This document shows positions 24,901-38,499 of a DNA stretch of 64,000 nucleotides, in pieces. The notes beneath the pieces were generated by a model. The model worked only from the letters and a program-made list of their open reading frames with translations. It was not told the origin of the DNA and did no database searches. The position numbers and the translations under genes were made by a program. This stretch comes from Dreissena polymorpha (taxonomy: Eukaryota > Mollusca > Bivalvia > Myida > Dreissenidae), in assembly GCF_020536995.1 (NCBI RefSeq), contig NC_068356.1, positions 83,313,183 to 83,377,182 on the forward strand. Direction: 5' to 3'. Within the stretch, counting starts at the first letter, position 1. Each line of letters begins with the position of its first letter.

Positions 24901-27701
24901 TTGTACTTTGCTGTATCGTTAGAAAATTGTGGCTTGCATAATTTATCTCTATGTTTTTAATCTCACTACATGTAGCAAGTAGTATGTTGCTATTATGCAA
25001 TTATTCTATTACTCTTCTTATGTAACTGTGAGCACGTGGCTACTAGTACTAAGCAAAACTGCAAATTTTGATTTTGTGACTTGCATAATTAAGACGTAAT
25101 GTAATTGGCGTCGCACTGAAGTGCGGCGACTAGTATGTAATACGTTTTTTTTCGCTTATGGGAGAAATTATTTTACGGATCAATGTATATATTTTTGTTG
25201 TCAGAATATCTTGCATAGTGGTTATTTTTTGTGTAAATTAGTGTAAATAAGTACTGCATTTGTGCCTATTACATTTACTGCAACATTTATTGCCAATAAT
25301 GCAAAGCTAATTCTTTTAATAAATAACTGATTACAGGGACTGGGCAATAATAAAAGATCACAGGGACTGGGCAAATACGCGAACCGGTGAAACTTTCTGG
25401 TTTTGTATAAAAACAAAACTTCTTTGTTCCACTATCCTAGCAACCACCTAGTTACTAATAAAGGCGCTATAGAGCGCGAAGCGCGACACGTATCATTAAT
25501 TGTAATAATGAGTCTTGATAAAGGAAGCAGCCGCTTATCAATGAGGAGCACCATCACAGCACCCCAGTCTCATTACTATCAAGTCCTCCTACAGGTTTTT
25601 TTTAAGAAACACATATAGAAGGCCGCAGGCCTGACCCGTATCTTGCCAGTGGTATGGACTCTTGGTATGGACTTTTAACCCCGCTCACTATCCAGCGTTT
25701 AAACTTCCGGGTTTACATTTAAACCGACTTTTAATAGCTTATTAATATCTTAGTTAGAAGGTGATTTTTCAAGCGGTTCCATAGTGTAGTGGTTACACGC
25801 TCGCTTCACATGTGAGAGGCCCAAGGTTCGAGCCCCAGTAAAATCAAATTATTTTATTTGTGTTCTATGATAACTTTTTGTTTTGATGTAGACATTTTAG
25901 TTTAAATAAATATGCTGTTTTATTGTAACCATTTTTTGTTTTTATTATGCCCATGAAATATATGTGTGAGAGCGTGGGGTGTTCGTTACACATTAAAACT
26001 TTTACATTGTTTTCATATCAATGAGTACTCAACCCCTATCGTAAATGAGCAACGTAAGAATAAGTTCAGAATCATCTCCCCTTGAAGTTGAAAAAAATAT
26101 GAAATTACGCTTACAAGATGAAGCAGATTTTTTAAAACCTACACAGTTCTGTTCCATTAATGAAAACTACACACGGATGCCAGTAAAAAAAGGAAACCAA
26201 TGTAGATCAAATGAACTATGAAATATTTGGGGGTAACAACACAAAATCATAGATAATGGTTATTTTGGGGTTATAACACACAATCATAGATAATGGTTTT
26301 ACCAGTATCTTTTTCTATTCTGTTTAAAATAATCGGCCAATATATTAATATTTACAGTAGAAAAAAATCGTTCCATGTAACTTTATTGAGTGCCTTTTAC
26401 ACTGAAATTCCCGACGCCCTTTGATGCTTTGCATCAATACTTATCTTGTACTTTATATGGTATACATGTATTGCTATGATGCAGTAATTAGCACTGGTCA
26501 ATCATGCAAAATTATATATAAATATATATAATATGTTAGTGTACGGTGTGGAAGGGGATACCCTCGACCCCCACATACCTATTGACGAGGTAAATAAAAT
26601 GTATAGAATGGAAAAAGGAAAAAAGAAATGATTTAATAAACACTAATTATTAAATGCATTAAGTGCAAGAGGCAAAGTAAGGTTTTACTTTACAGACCAT
26701 GGTTTGTTTGTTTTGCGTACAGGGGATGGGGAAGAACGTCGGTTTCCAGACTGAGAAGCACTAATGTGCAGGTCTGCTGTTTTGGATGGAAGGATAACGG
26801 ACGTGGAGAGTGTGTCATACGTATGTGAAATGCTGATGTCAGTTTGTTTTATCAGCTAGTACTTGTTTCATCGTTTTTATCATAATATACTATACATCAT
26901 GATATTCATCAAGATTTGCTATTTATAAGATGTCATCAGCATATTTGTTCCATTAAAGTTAGTTATACAGACCCGCATATGTAAACATTGGTTTTAAGCT
27001 ATTTGTGATGAATGTGATACACTTGAGTGACAAATGACGTCCGATATCCAATACTTTATAAATGCAATTTTTAGACATTCTGTGATTTTTATTTCTTTCA
27101 GCTATATGCCGCACGCCATGCTATAATGGCGGCACGTGCATAGCGCCCGACACGTGCAAGTGTCTGCCGTCATTAGAGGGGGCGAATTGTGCACAACGTA
27201 TTGTTACCAATTATTTTATATGAATATAAATATTGTATTGACAAGTATATTGTTTTGATAATCATTTGAATATAATTACAATTGCATTATACATCTTATT
27301 TTTGAATGTTCGATTTGTAATTTATATCATTATTATCATTGACAATAATGTAATTGTCAACTAATTAATACTGCTTAGTCATTAGTACTTTTGCAGACAT
27401 ATATGATCGGTTTTGATTGTAGTTAAGTGTTCTCATCTGAAGCCCTGTTTCCCCGGTGTGTGTAGTCCCCCTGACAACTGCGCATGTTATGATGGTTGGG
27501 AAAACCCGACTAATATTCGGGAAGATGGTTGTTTAAGATGTAAGTTCAGATAACTTGTTGAAAGAATATAAACATCGTTCTGTATGTTTAACTAGATGGT
27601 ACGGGATGATGACTCGCTGTTGGCAGACGGATGCTGCTGACCGACCTGAGTTCATGGACATACTGGCGACACCTGTGGACAACTACTATTTTTACAAATG
27701 A
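21916..27701 (+). CDS. EMI/EGF-domain secreted or receptor-kinase-like gene, apparently internally deleted
   Basis: The predicted exons are 21916-21977, 23712-23771, 26723-26820, 27102-27197, 27423-27539 and 27596-27701. Exon 1 encodes a signal peptide (MRLTKVFLLFCCLDYAVGLT). Exons 2-3 give CTIIQYYQHWTTTRTGLWGW and VQVCCFGW, an EMI-like module. Exon 4 is an EGF-like module (CRTPCYNGGTCIAPDTCKC), and exon 5 begins a second one (CFPGVCSPPDNCACYDGW). All joins up to exon 5 keep phase with good GT-AG sites. The last exon encodes YGMMTRCWQTDAADRPEFMD and ends YYFYK-stop, the C-terminal lobe of a receptor tyrosine kinase. Only 56 bp separate it from exon 5 and the phases do not match. The transmembrane segment and nearly the whole kinase are missing, so either the gene suffered an internal deletion or the kinase tail is a neighbouring fragment. 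The role is inferred as a cell-surface or secreted protein. Confidence 0.72.
24015..24960 (+). mobile_element. LINE fragment, 3' end of the reverse-transcriptase ORF
   Basis: The plus-strand frames read DPDITIGNRIVFLKTWFENG and, further on, ALFCHNLPGTIVHIFGEC, the typical C-terminal end of non-LTR retrotransposon ORF2 with its CxxC...HxxxxC-like motif. A Lys-rich tail region follows to about 24960. The frame contains several stops, so the copy is dead and 5'-truncated. It lies in the second intron of the EMI/EGF gene. Confidence 0.65.
25110..25640. repeat. Short palindromic and repeated segments in intron
   Basis: It contains a cgtcgcactgaagtgcggcg hairpin at about 25108, two copies of atcacagggactgggcaa or close variants (25330, 25357), and gcgctatagagcgc at about 25465. 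These look like remnants of small non-autonomous elements. No gene was seen. Confidence 0.4.
25775..25847 (+). other. tRNA-Val-like sequence (probable SINE head or tRNA pseudogene)
   Basis: It begins ggttccatagtgtagtggtt (A box), has an anticodon stem ctcgc/gtgag around a 7-nt loop ttcacat (anticodon CAC, Val), and a B box ggttcgagccc. The 3' part (gtaaaatc) cannot pair with the 5' ggttcca to close an acceptor stem. It is therefore a tRNA-derived SINE head or a decayed tRNA rather than a working gene. Confidence 0.65.
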
Positions 27702-30700
27702 TAGACGAAATTGGCATACATGTCTTATATACTTGAACTTTAAACTTAACTAGTGACAGTTTATCATAATAGTATTCGTGAAAACGAACGTTGATTGATT
27801 TAAGAAAATTATTTAACTTAAAACTGTAATAAATCTAAAATATAGTTACTTTGAAAACTATGATTGTTAGAAATATCAGACTGGCTTATAGGCAGGGCAA
27901 AACCTGTGACAAATTCTAAACATTAGCACGTACCAAATGAAACAAGAACATTAAGTAAAAAATTTAATTAAAAAAACGGTTGAAACAGTATATTTATTGT
28001 GCAAAAAGTTCAATCATATATCTGCCCCAATACACACGCAGCTTTACGTGTATACTCCTTTCGTGAATTTTCGTGTATTTATTATTATAATGTTTCATTA
28101 TGCTAACATTATTCATTCGTAAAAATGTATTTTAACAAAGCTTAAACAAAACGTAGTCAATAATTAATTTATGATGAGTCGCTCTGCCATTCCAAGTGAT
28201 TGATTTTGCTGAAGGTGGTGGGCACTACAATAAGAATTAGATTTGCACATCGATGTATTATGATGATTGTTCCAATCTTATCTATTGCTCCTGAATATAT
28301 TAATTTCCCATTTTTTATGTAGAACAAACAAAGAATTAATGTCATAGACCAATAATTAGATAAATCTCCGTTTTAAATTTTGTTTTAAAATTGTTGGGTA
28401 TTTTTCTTAGAATATATCATGTTTTTTAATTTGTGTGTGAACCTGATTAAACCAAAATATCAAGCTTACGTTTCATCAACCTTTGTGTGTCCCATCTTTC
28501 CATACAGGCTTTTACAAGTAATAGTTAATCTCACTTTTGCATACTATATTTTAAAATAAATAAAATAATTTTAAGAACAGTGACATTCGTCTTTCGAATA
28601 CAATGTTTAAGGTCTGATGGAAAAAGAGCATTTCATCCAAAGGGAAAACATTAAAAGAATTGAAACATTGATATTTTGCGATCAACTGTCTGTGCCTATT
28701 CAAAATAATTTGGCAATAGACTTGGACAATATTACCATAAAAAAATCGCTAAAGAAAAAGAGTTATGTGTTATTTGCCGGTATTCTTATAATACATGTTT
28801 ATGCAACATAACAAAAAGACACATTAACTTCTCGCTTTGTGCAAAATACTGTATTATTACATCTGTGATATTATACGATGATAGTAAATATTTGGTACAT
28901 AAGTTAAATGCATAAACATCAACATATATCCTTATAATATGCTTTGTTCATTAAATGGACTAAGTTCTGGTTACGATGCTTTTAACCAATGGTAGAGTCA
29001 ATGCAAACAAAAATGAACCGTTTGCATTGAACCCCTACACACTATTGCATACTTTTGTTGCTGCTTTCGTCATTCCATAGCAGCATAATGTGTTTGCGTT
29101 TAAAACAAATAATGCAAAACTCTTGTTTCAAATTATCAATTCAAAATATTTCCTACAAAATGCACATATCACGACTATATCGTTGTTTCAATGCTATTTT
29201 ATAGTAATTCGATGATCATGGTCCCATGAACAGGTAAACACATTGTTCATGGCCGTCCTATGATTTTATAGTGCAAGACAAGTTTTAAAATAAATTGACA
29301 CACACTTATCATCATCATATAAGCCTGTCGTATAAAACACTTTGTTGTTAGCTTTAAGGTCATGATCAAGAAATCAGTGGACACATGAATACTTACATAT
29401 TTATAATATGGATACTTATTCGTTTTCGGTTAATAAATAATCAGATTTTGATATAAAATGGAAAACAAATGATCATGAGTATCAGGATGACGTGCAACGT
29501 GCATGAATAATGTCGCTTGCTTAAAACTGAATGTCATTGTGGAGGGTTTATATGAATAAAAGGAAAGTAGATTTTTCCGCCCGGGGCCGTAACTACGTTT
29601 TGCATAAAACAAATTCGTAATAAAAACTGATACAACTGATAATCATTCAAATACGGGAGCGTCTTGAAGTTCAATAATACGATAAGACAATTAGCGTTAA
29701 CTGCTGTTTGTAATAAAATATTTTCTGAAATCATTTTGTTTTCACATAATTACTGTCCTACACCAGTTATTTCAGGGCCAAAGTGACATCTAGCGATGCT
29801 ACGGATGATGTCCTTTTGATAAAATTTCTCCCTTCCTTTTTGTGATTTTCCGCAGCATGGATTTTGTTATTTTCCTGATGAAAATGATGGAAATTTATGA
29901 AAAAGTCTTAGTATTAACATGTAAAATTAAGCTCCAGTGCATCAAAAACACGTTATTATTGAGAGACTCTCGTTTCCGTTTCCTATTATAAACCACTACT
30001 TGTTGTCTTTTCGTGAGATCTAGAGAACACTTCAATAGTTGGCATCATTTCGGTCGATGGCGGAGACCACTTGTGATACTCATTGGTGTGACCTTAGGTT
30101 TTCGTCTTCTGATGGATGTATTGTTTTGAAGTTATACATTCATCCACATATTTATTTGAAAATTTACACGTAAGAGATTTCTCCTAGTACTATAACATTA
30201 TATTTTAAACTGATATTTTGACTTTTCTTTTAAAGAAATCGTTTTGCAAACTTATGACCTAAACGTTGTCATTGAGACGATACGGCGATTTAAAATAGTA
30301 CAAGCAACAAGATTTGCACAGCTTAGTCATTCCATATTTTGTTTTATAATGTATCGGTGCGACTTTGGCCTTTGGCCTAACTATCGCTAAATATGTTGCA
30401 AGGAGCGTGTGCTTTAGTAATTTGATATGAGAAATTGTACAATGTCAAATTGCATAGAGTCTGTCAATAATTATTATTGTTTGGAAGCTGTATACCAATG
30501 AGTTTCTTCTGGTTTTTGACATTCGACTGTTTCCACCGTTCTCTAATATCGTTTGTTGTGGCGTGATAGTTAACACTGCGGAACACTCGGTCAGCGGCTG
30601 TTTATTTATCAATATGAAAGTAATGCATACACTTGAAATGTCTTTTTAAAATAACATATTAACATCATATGAAAACGGTTAAAATTGTCAACATATAGAT

Positions 30701-32745
30701 AGAGCTTTACATGTATTACGGGCTTAAGAATAAAGAAAAGACATAAAACTTTTACTATATATTAGTATATTATGTCCACCTATGGTGCTATTGAGCACAT
30801 TGGTTTAAAAAGAAATGATTAAACAGGAGTTGTCAATGCAAATTAAAAATCACCTTTAATGCACTATCACATGATGGAATTTTAAGAATATTTTTTATCC
30901 TTCGACTGAAGTCTTAATTTAGCTTGGGGATTACGGGTCCTGAATACATTGGTCATTAAAAACCTATACTTGTAATAAAATGCACATGCCATATAATTTG
31001 TTTGGGGTATTTTGAATGCACTTTTGAATGTCACACATTTGTTCACCTTATATGTGAAATAAAATTGAAGGAAGCAATTATCATACTTCCATCTGAAGAT
31101 TTAAGTTACGTATTTGATGTGTACACACACCGAAGTTATTTGTACAAACAGCCGAATGTCTTGCCTGTCATCTAAATTAAAGCTGCTACGAAACAGATTC
31201 GGGAAAGGGCAAAAAAAATAATTAATTAAATAGTATTTTTATTATTAAATGTATTAAATACTACTATCTCATAAAGCATTGTTGACCAATCAGCGAAGTT
31301 CGAAACTCCCTGATTTAATTATTTCCTGCGCATTCCTTTTAGCCAAGTTTTGTTGGAAGGCTTACTCACCAATAAACGTAGTCTCGTTGTTTACAAACAC
31401 TACAATCGAAGTAATAAGCAGTTTTGAAGTTTCCATGACTACCGGCGTGGTTAGAGAATCCGGTTCTCACACTGGGGATTTGTTTTCAATCGCCGCAAGA
31501 ACTCATAATTTATCATTTCGTTGGTGTTCATCACAATAGTTTCCTATATAGTTAATGTTTTGTAGAAACAACTCAGTAAACGTGAATAGTTTTCTTATCA
31601 TATCATTGCAGCTCTGAAATACGTAGGACCGTACGCAGGAATTTTTGACTGGGGGGGCCTAACCAGGGAGAGTGCGGGAGGGGTCTTCTCGCGCTGGATT
31701 TTTTTTTTTTTAATTTGCACTTTTCAAGTTGAGTTTTAATGCTTAAAAATTCTTATTTTATAATATAAATTTATGGAATATAACAATTAAATCAGCACCT
31801 TTCTGAAGTCTTAAGCATTAAATATTGGTGTGAACAGCATTTTAAGAAATGCATATTTGATGAAGAAGGAATGCAAACTTTAAAAATCAAAAACCTTTAT
31901 AAAAAAATGTATCATAACTATGACTGACATATAACCATCATACTAATTTCTCTTTGAACTCAAGCCTCCTCTCAAGTTTCAAAGTACATTCCTAATAAAA
32001 TGTTTATCATCTACTACACAGTTTTACTTTCACCGCCATAAACACAGATAAACCATCAAAATTGTCAACGACTGTTACATTAGATTGGACCTTGAATATT
32101 TTTCTATAATATCCGCTTTCCGTAGTTTTTTTTACGGAACTATATCAGATATTGAGCGGAATTTTGTTATGCGAAAGATACAGTGTGAAATTCGTTCCGG
32201 TCCATTGATATTTGGCAAATGTATGGGCTTTGGACTTAAATTTTCACTGAAATAATCGGTTTTTTTCGCATTTCTTTCAGATATTAAGCTGATTATTATG
32301 CCCAAGATAGGGTGTAATATGGCAGTTGGACTGTCCGGCATTTCATTATTCAGTTGTTTTTTCAAAACGCATTTAGATATGGAACTGATATTTGGTGTGT
32401 GAGTCTACCTTCAAGACTTTCGGATGAAGTATGACTTTCGTTCCGGTCCATTCATTTTTGGCGAAGTTATGGGCCTCGGACTTTGACAAAGAAACTTGCC
32501 GGTACAAAGTAATGAATAATGTTCTATATCACCCCTCTAATTGCTTCCAATATTATTTGTTTTTCACAACGTATTGACGTCGGCAATATTCAGGACTATG
32601 ACCTCCTGTATTGTATGCTTCCATTCGCTGCTTCTCTTTCCTTGGCAAGTCAAAAAGGCGTTACGTTAACCACGATAGATGAAGCATTTAGGATCACAAG
32701 TGGGAATTGACTGGTAGGGGATTTGTGTACAAGGCCATAAGAAAA
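27702..32745. other. Gene-poor region
   Basis: No exon or RNA gene could be supported. Frames such as 28617-28811 and 31279-31539 are short and unrecognised. The second overlaps a GC-richer block that may be part of a dispersed repeat. 31620-31720 contains cgtacgcaggaatttttgac, gggggggcc and a T-run, also repeat-like. Confidence 0.4.
32130..32490 (+). repeat. Two tandem copies of a dispersed repeat
   Basis: The segment cgttccggtccattgatatt followed by ggcaaa..atgggc..ggactt at 32192-32236 recurs, diverged, at 32438-32482 (cgttccggtccattcatttt, ggcgaagttatgggcctcgg). Each copy is preceded by gaactgatat/gaactatatc-like sequence. This looks like a short interspersed or LINE-tail repeat. Confidence 0.55.
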
Positions 32746-35016
32746 AGGTTTTCAGTCAAAACGGCCCCAAGTCAAAACGTCCCCTAGTCAAAACGACCCA
32801 AAAGTTGGTCAAAACGTCCCCATAAATGGTCAAAAAGGCCCCACTTTGGTCAAAACGACCCAAAGTCAGTATTTTAGTTGGTCAAAACGGCCCTACTCGA
32901 AAATCAGATTGGGGAGAGAAGAAAGAAAAAGAATATATTAAATGTACTTCTGTTATTTTCTCTATCTAAGAATGATATTGGTGGTATTTTTTGAAAAATA
33001 AATTCGCTATTTCGTTAGTTAAATCTGTAATTACAACTTTAAAAAATTTAGTTTATATTACACTCACACATAAAAACATTACATTCAAACATTGATTGCG
33101 TCGTGTTCTATAATAATTCTTAATCTTTTAACTATCTTACAAATTACTGATTGCATCGGTACTCACCGGTAATTGAAAGAGCGCACGTTAATCATGATAA
33201 TTATGTATCTTTGAGAAATTAGAGTAATTGTAATTATATTATAATTATATCACAGTTTTATCACAATCAAAGGGTATTTGATTACTTTTGATAACATTTG
33301 AAGTCTTTGATGAAGTTAACTGTAAAGGAATGAAAGGAGCTTAAAGTGATATTATGGGCATCTAACAGTATATAGGTGTCTTTAGCAACCGTTGTATTTT
33401 TTTGGTGTTTCACTTAATATACACTTATATTTGTTTATGCAGCATCAACATACTAAAACAATATCCCGGAAAGAGAAAAATAATCCATTATAATATCAAC
33501 CGTACTTTCGTTTTGACAACTGACGACAGAAATGATTCGATGTACGATGTGAGTCTAAATGTAGTTTTCATGCAGATTCGTTCATACGACACAAAGGCAC
33601 AATTTTGTTTTACGGATCATTTCGGCTTATAGGACTGGGTGAGTCATGTAAAATATCGAAATAACAGATATTTTTTATAAACAACTGGTAGCAAGATGAT
33701 TTGTAGATAATTGGTCAGTTACGGTGTTACTACATTTTTAACTAATTCTTTTGACCTGTTAATTCTTTTCTACGACATTCAGATTACAGATTTTAAATTG
33801 CAATCATGTCCAGAAATATATGTATTAAACTTATTCTTGATGCGGCAATATGTATCTAGTCTTGACGAATTATTAAATTTACTTAATTTGAAAAGTAGCA
33901 CCGGATTCGGATTCAGCGAGACAACATCATATAGATCTAACTATCTTATTGTTTTATTTCGACGGAATTTAAGGTCTCCGTAGTGAGTTTTTGGACGTTT
34001 TCCAAAAAGGGTGCTTAATGAAAAACATATTGATTATATTTTTTCTATTTTGCTTTCCAAAATTTATCAACAGTTTTAAACAAAAATATAAACTTTGTAG
34101 AAGCATCTCTACTTGATCCTCAAGTACCGAGGTACCATGTTGAGGATGTGGCAGATACCTTCTCGCTGATTACTGGTGGCTCACAGAATTGTATAGACCT
34201 CCTCGTGGACATCCATGGATATTCATATGTTGTAAAGGTATGTGTGTGCGTAAAAAATTGATACAACTTATTTTCCGTTGATACACAAAATTTGGTAAAT
34301 AACTAATTTATAAAAATTCTTCACTTAAAAAAAATCATTAGTTTATAATTTATATATTTATTATGAATTTATTTAGTTATTATCAATAATTAGCAATAAT
34401 GTCTTATTTTAATTATCTGACTATAGGGTTGTCACTTTTAACGTCTTTTTCACACTTGTGTCGGTATATTTCACGGGTCATATATCTGTATGTAAGAGGT
34501 GTGAAAGGTGCTGTATACCACGTACTTTAACTAATTGTCATTCTTTAGTCAATTAAAGTTAATTGGTATGTAAATTATTAAAACGTGTAACTTAAATGTT
34601 TTGCACGTGTTAAAGGTGTTGTATACTGCGCACCTTAATTAATTGGATTGCACGATTAAAATCAAGTTCATATATCTGGTAGCTTACAATCCCACAGCTC
34701 TTTTTTTTCTTGATAATTATTACGTTTTACAACTATTGGAAACTAATTGATAAAAAGAGAATTTACTCATTCTGATAAACATAGAAATTACTCATATTCG
34801 TACTCGTATATCTCTTTCTTGTTAATTATTATGTTTGATTATGTAACATGTATATCGTCAAATAAATACAATATCGAACAAAGTTCTTTATTTCACATTT
34901 GGGCCGTTTTGACCATCTTTTAAACTGACTTTGGGGACGGTTTGACCAAAGTGGGACCGTTTTGACTAGTTTTGACTATGGAACGTTTTGACTTGGGGCC
35001 GTTTTGACTAGCTCCC
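32746..35016 (+). mobile_element. Mutator-like TIR element with tandem-motif ends
   Basis: The ends are long inverted repeats built from repeats of gtcaaaacggcccc-like motifs (32752-32900 inverted at about 34903-35010). The flanks share taagaaaa (32738-32745 and 35017-35024), an 8-bp target duplication. Inside, 34110-34237 encodes VEDVADTFSLITGG then IDLLVDIHGYSYVVK, resembling the start of a FLYWCH zinc-finger module, a companion of Mutator-like transposases. Two other plus-strand frames (33402-33632, 33711-33983) are unrecognised. Length and decay suggest a non-autonomous or dead copy. Confidence 0.65.
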
Positions 35017-36554
35017 TAAGAAAAGATTGCCTAGGGGATTATCTCCACTGGCGAGTAGAATAGCGCTAATCCCCTTGTTTACCAGACAATAAAACACATC
35101 TCCTATTTTGTATTGAGGGGACGTGTACTGTGGGCCCTTTCATGAGAGAATCAAAGCGCTGAAGGCACTGCAGTTGTTCGCTCTTTGAACGTATTTAATA
35201 TTCCTTACAGTCACCGGACATGAAGTTCGACTTTTGAACACTAATTTAAATTACTTTTAATTGTCTACAGTGGTGAGATTTGGAAAAAGGAGGAGAATGC
35301 CGTTGATTAACAATCTCTCATAATTTTATGCAGGATTCTTACAAACTCCACTTATGATTATGAAAAAAGAAATTCAACGTATATCTAAGTTTGCGCTAAG
35401 GAAAAGTCTTCGAGTCTTACAAAAAATGAAACATACCATAATTCTAATAATAAATATATTGGTATTTACGAGCTTTGCATTAAATTCTCAATCAAACCAA
35501 ATTAGAAAAAAATATATTTAGCCTGATATTAAATGCTTCATTTAATGTGTTTCCATTTCATTTTTATTAATTTTCATGTACTGACATAAACGCGTAACTC
35601 CTCTACTCCACCGTCACAAATATTTTTATGAACGAACCATCTACTCATGCTACTGTAATGACTATGTTAATTCAAAAATTAATGTATTTTTTCTATTGTT
35701 TCAATGGATCAATACTTTTTCATCGTGTGCATTTATTCCAATTTCTATTTTTCACCCTAAAATACTAACTGTTCTGAATTCCACGTCTATATTGAGTTAC
35801 AGCACCTAGTCTGTTGCAACATGCACGCTTTTCATGCATGGAACTTGACAGACGACAGCAACTATTACGAAATCTTTTAAAAACACGGTTTTAGATGCGT
35901 ACGAAGGGACTTAAATCAGCCAATATTAACACATGGCTATAAAAAAAGCGAAATATACATAGAGCAGAGGACGTCCGGATCGAAGGATGACGGTACTCGG
36001 TAGATTAACAGAGTCGCCCTTTGGAGTCTTGAAGAAAATCTTCTGCGAGCGACACTCCCCCCCCCTCCCCCCCGATCGCGACGTGCATTCTGCAGCTGCA
36101 GACCGAGCTCTGTTAAACTAATGAATACTATAGAATTTATAGAGTTACCTTGATTTTCTTTGTACAATCGCCATTTTCTTTTACATATTAAACTTTAATC
36201 GCGAGGTGACATATTCAATGCCATTTTGTCGATCGGAAACGCTAAAATATATAATCGTCACTTTGAAAGAGAGCAAGAAAAATACGTTTTAAATAATTAA
36301 ATTTAACAAAAAAAATTAAATTATTGTTGTTGATTTTTGTCACTTGTTTGTCGCATACTCACCGCTGAAATGTGTGATATTAATTGCACTTGTTTCAAAC
36401 CACACGTAAATGTATTTGCTTATTATGAGTTAATTTTTTGACCATCGAAATATATGGTATGAAATATTTGATAAGCATGCAGTTTTCTTTTGACATGCAG
36501 TTTTTTTTCGACACATTCAGATCACTTTTCTAGCCGCGTCATGCGAAAATAGGT

Positions 36555-36745
36555 CTAATGGCACGTTGGCTATTGAAGCTAAAGCACTGTCTGCGCAGTT
36601 GGTCAAAGTTTCGTGGTCTCATTATGTATCTCCTGACCTACTGCGTGATGTGCAGGCTGGACCATAGCTACGCTATCCGCATATGGCATAAGACCCATTT
36701 TTGCATGACGCGGATTAAAATTGAAGTCAAACAGTGTTATTTATA
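36555..36745. repeat. Dispersed repeat-like block
   Basis: It contains gcactgtctgcgcagttggtc, tgcaggctggaccatagcta and gcataagacccatttttgca with higher GC than its surroundings. The ctgcgcag and gcaggctgg words are those of short repeats common in bivalve DNA and loosely resemble the copies at 2430 and 2931. The open frame in it is incidental. Confidence 0.4.
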
Positions 36746-37321
36746 GCGAAGTGGCAAATTTCGGTAGCGTTTCAGTCTTTCAAGAACGACTTTCATACAG
36801 ACTGAAGATTACGGTTTACGTTTGTGGTTAGATAATGCAAAGATTTCTGTCTTATCATGACACTATATTTTTTGGTAGTTTGTGTGTCTCATCTTTAAAG
36901 CAATACTGTGTTATCAACGTTTATCGATAGTCCATTGTGTCTTCCCCGGACGATTAAGTACTGAGTCAAAATTCAAAGTATTATTTAAACATATATGAAA
37001 CACACAATAATATCAGAAATGATCAACCCAAGCAGTTTTGTTGTTTTCTGTTGAGTTTGAGCGAAAGTTGATAAAAATTTTCGATTGTGACGATTTTTCC
37101 CCAATGAACTGCGTTTTACCTTTCATTAAAAAACAATAATGAATTGGAATCCATATGAATATTAAAATAAAACGTTTTTATTTAAAAAAAAAAATTAACA
37201 TTTCCGTTTATATGATAAAGAATCGGCCGATATTAATTTAGATTGGTAACTAATAACCTCACTTGCACACGTGAATGTGTGAATTTCAAAGTACTGCTGC
37301 AGATTTCCCAGCCATATCAGA

Positions 37322-37342
37322 CCCCCCCCCCCCCCCCCCCCC
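37322..37342. repeat. Poly-C run
   Basis: Twenty-one consecutive C follow an A at 37321. The true length is likely uncertain because of sequencing and polymerase slippage. Confidence 0.9.
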
Positions 37343-37555
37343 GCAGTACTTCAAGAAATCAGTTAACAGTCAAGCGCTATCAACGAAGTTACGCAATAAA
37401 CAAGCGTAACCTGTAGTGCGTTCAGTTACAGCGAACGTTCGCCAATGATCGTTCGTTTCCGATTCGGTCTTATTGAACGATAAGTTCAACGCGAACGTTT
37501 CAAGATGGCGGCTCCCAGAAAATAAATTGCGATTTTGATGGAGGAAATTCGGAAA

Positions 37556-37700
37556 TGATTACCGGAATAAACCCCCTTCGGAAGAAACCCCCTTCGCTAA
37601 AAACGGCAGGGCGGAAGAAACCCCCTTTCATAGTTTGCATACGCGGAAGAAACCCCCTCGCTAGTTTTGCATACGCGGAACAAACCCCCTTCGAGTCTTC
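37556..37700. repeat. Tandem ggaagaaaccccctt repeats
   Basis: About six imperfect copies of a roughly 18-38-bp unit with core cggaagaaaccccctt lie near the left end of the Harbinger-like element. They are probably a family-specific internal array. Confidence 0.65.
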
Positions 37701-38424
37701 CGTACACCGGAGGGAATCGCGAATAACAATATTGTATCATTGTATTAGAGGAAAGGTCGTCGGAAGACTAAATACTGACAATTTCATAATACAAAACTAC
37801 AAATACCCGTATTCTTTTTTAGATTAAGACTTACATAAAAGATATTTCAAAAATAATAAAACCTATAATAGTGGTGTGGATGCGATAGTGTTATTTTTCA
37901 TTAGCGATCGAAATTTAGTGTAAGAGGTGCATTGAATCAGTTATAAAATAAAGCCCTAAAATAGCGCAATACATTACAATCTTCAAATGAAATTGTAACT
38001 TTCTTTTACATTGAATGAATTTTCTTTTCGTTTTCATTTAATGAAAATATTAATAAAATTTAGCATTCAAATGGAAACAAACACATGCATATTTGCGAAT
38101 TGAACTGTCTTTGAATGTACATGTATATTGAAAACTCTTTTGTAGTGATAATGAGCGATAAAATTCTGGCATTTTATTATACCATAAATCTATACATTTA
38201 TTTTACCCAAGTATTTTATATCCATATTATGATCAAACGCGATTGCTTGTTTTTACGATGATGTTTCGAACATTGCAGTAACGCACGATATTTTAACGTA
38301 ATATTTGCAGGTACCCGTTAAATACGTTAATTGTGTAGCAGTAAATTTCCACAATATTTTTAATGTATTGTTATTATTAAACACTTTTTGTTATGTTTAA
38401 ACAGAGACGTCTGGTTTAAACTGG

Positions 38425-38426
<2 letters not shown>

Positions 38427-38497
<71 letters not shown>

Positions 38498-38499
38498 TA
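38427..38499. repeat. (TA)n microsatellite
   Basis: About 70 bp of nearly perfect TA dinucleotides lie inside the Harbinger-like element. Confidence 0.95.

Larger units (their letters stand above)
35025..37410. other. Gene-poor region with simple repeats
   Basis: No gene was seen. It holds an inverted pair taacagag...ctctgtta around a C-rich run (35996-36118) and a dispersed-repeat-like block (36555-36745). A run of 21 C lies at 37322-37342. Confidence 0.45.

Noticed and set aside
25775-25847. Functional tRNA-Val(CAC) gene
   Set aside because: The A box, anticodon arm and B box are good, but the acceptor stem does not close, which favours a SINE head or decayed copy.
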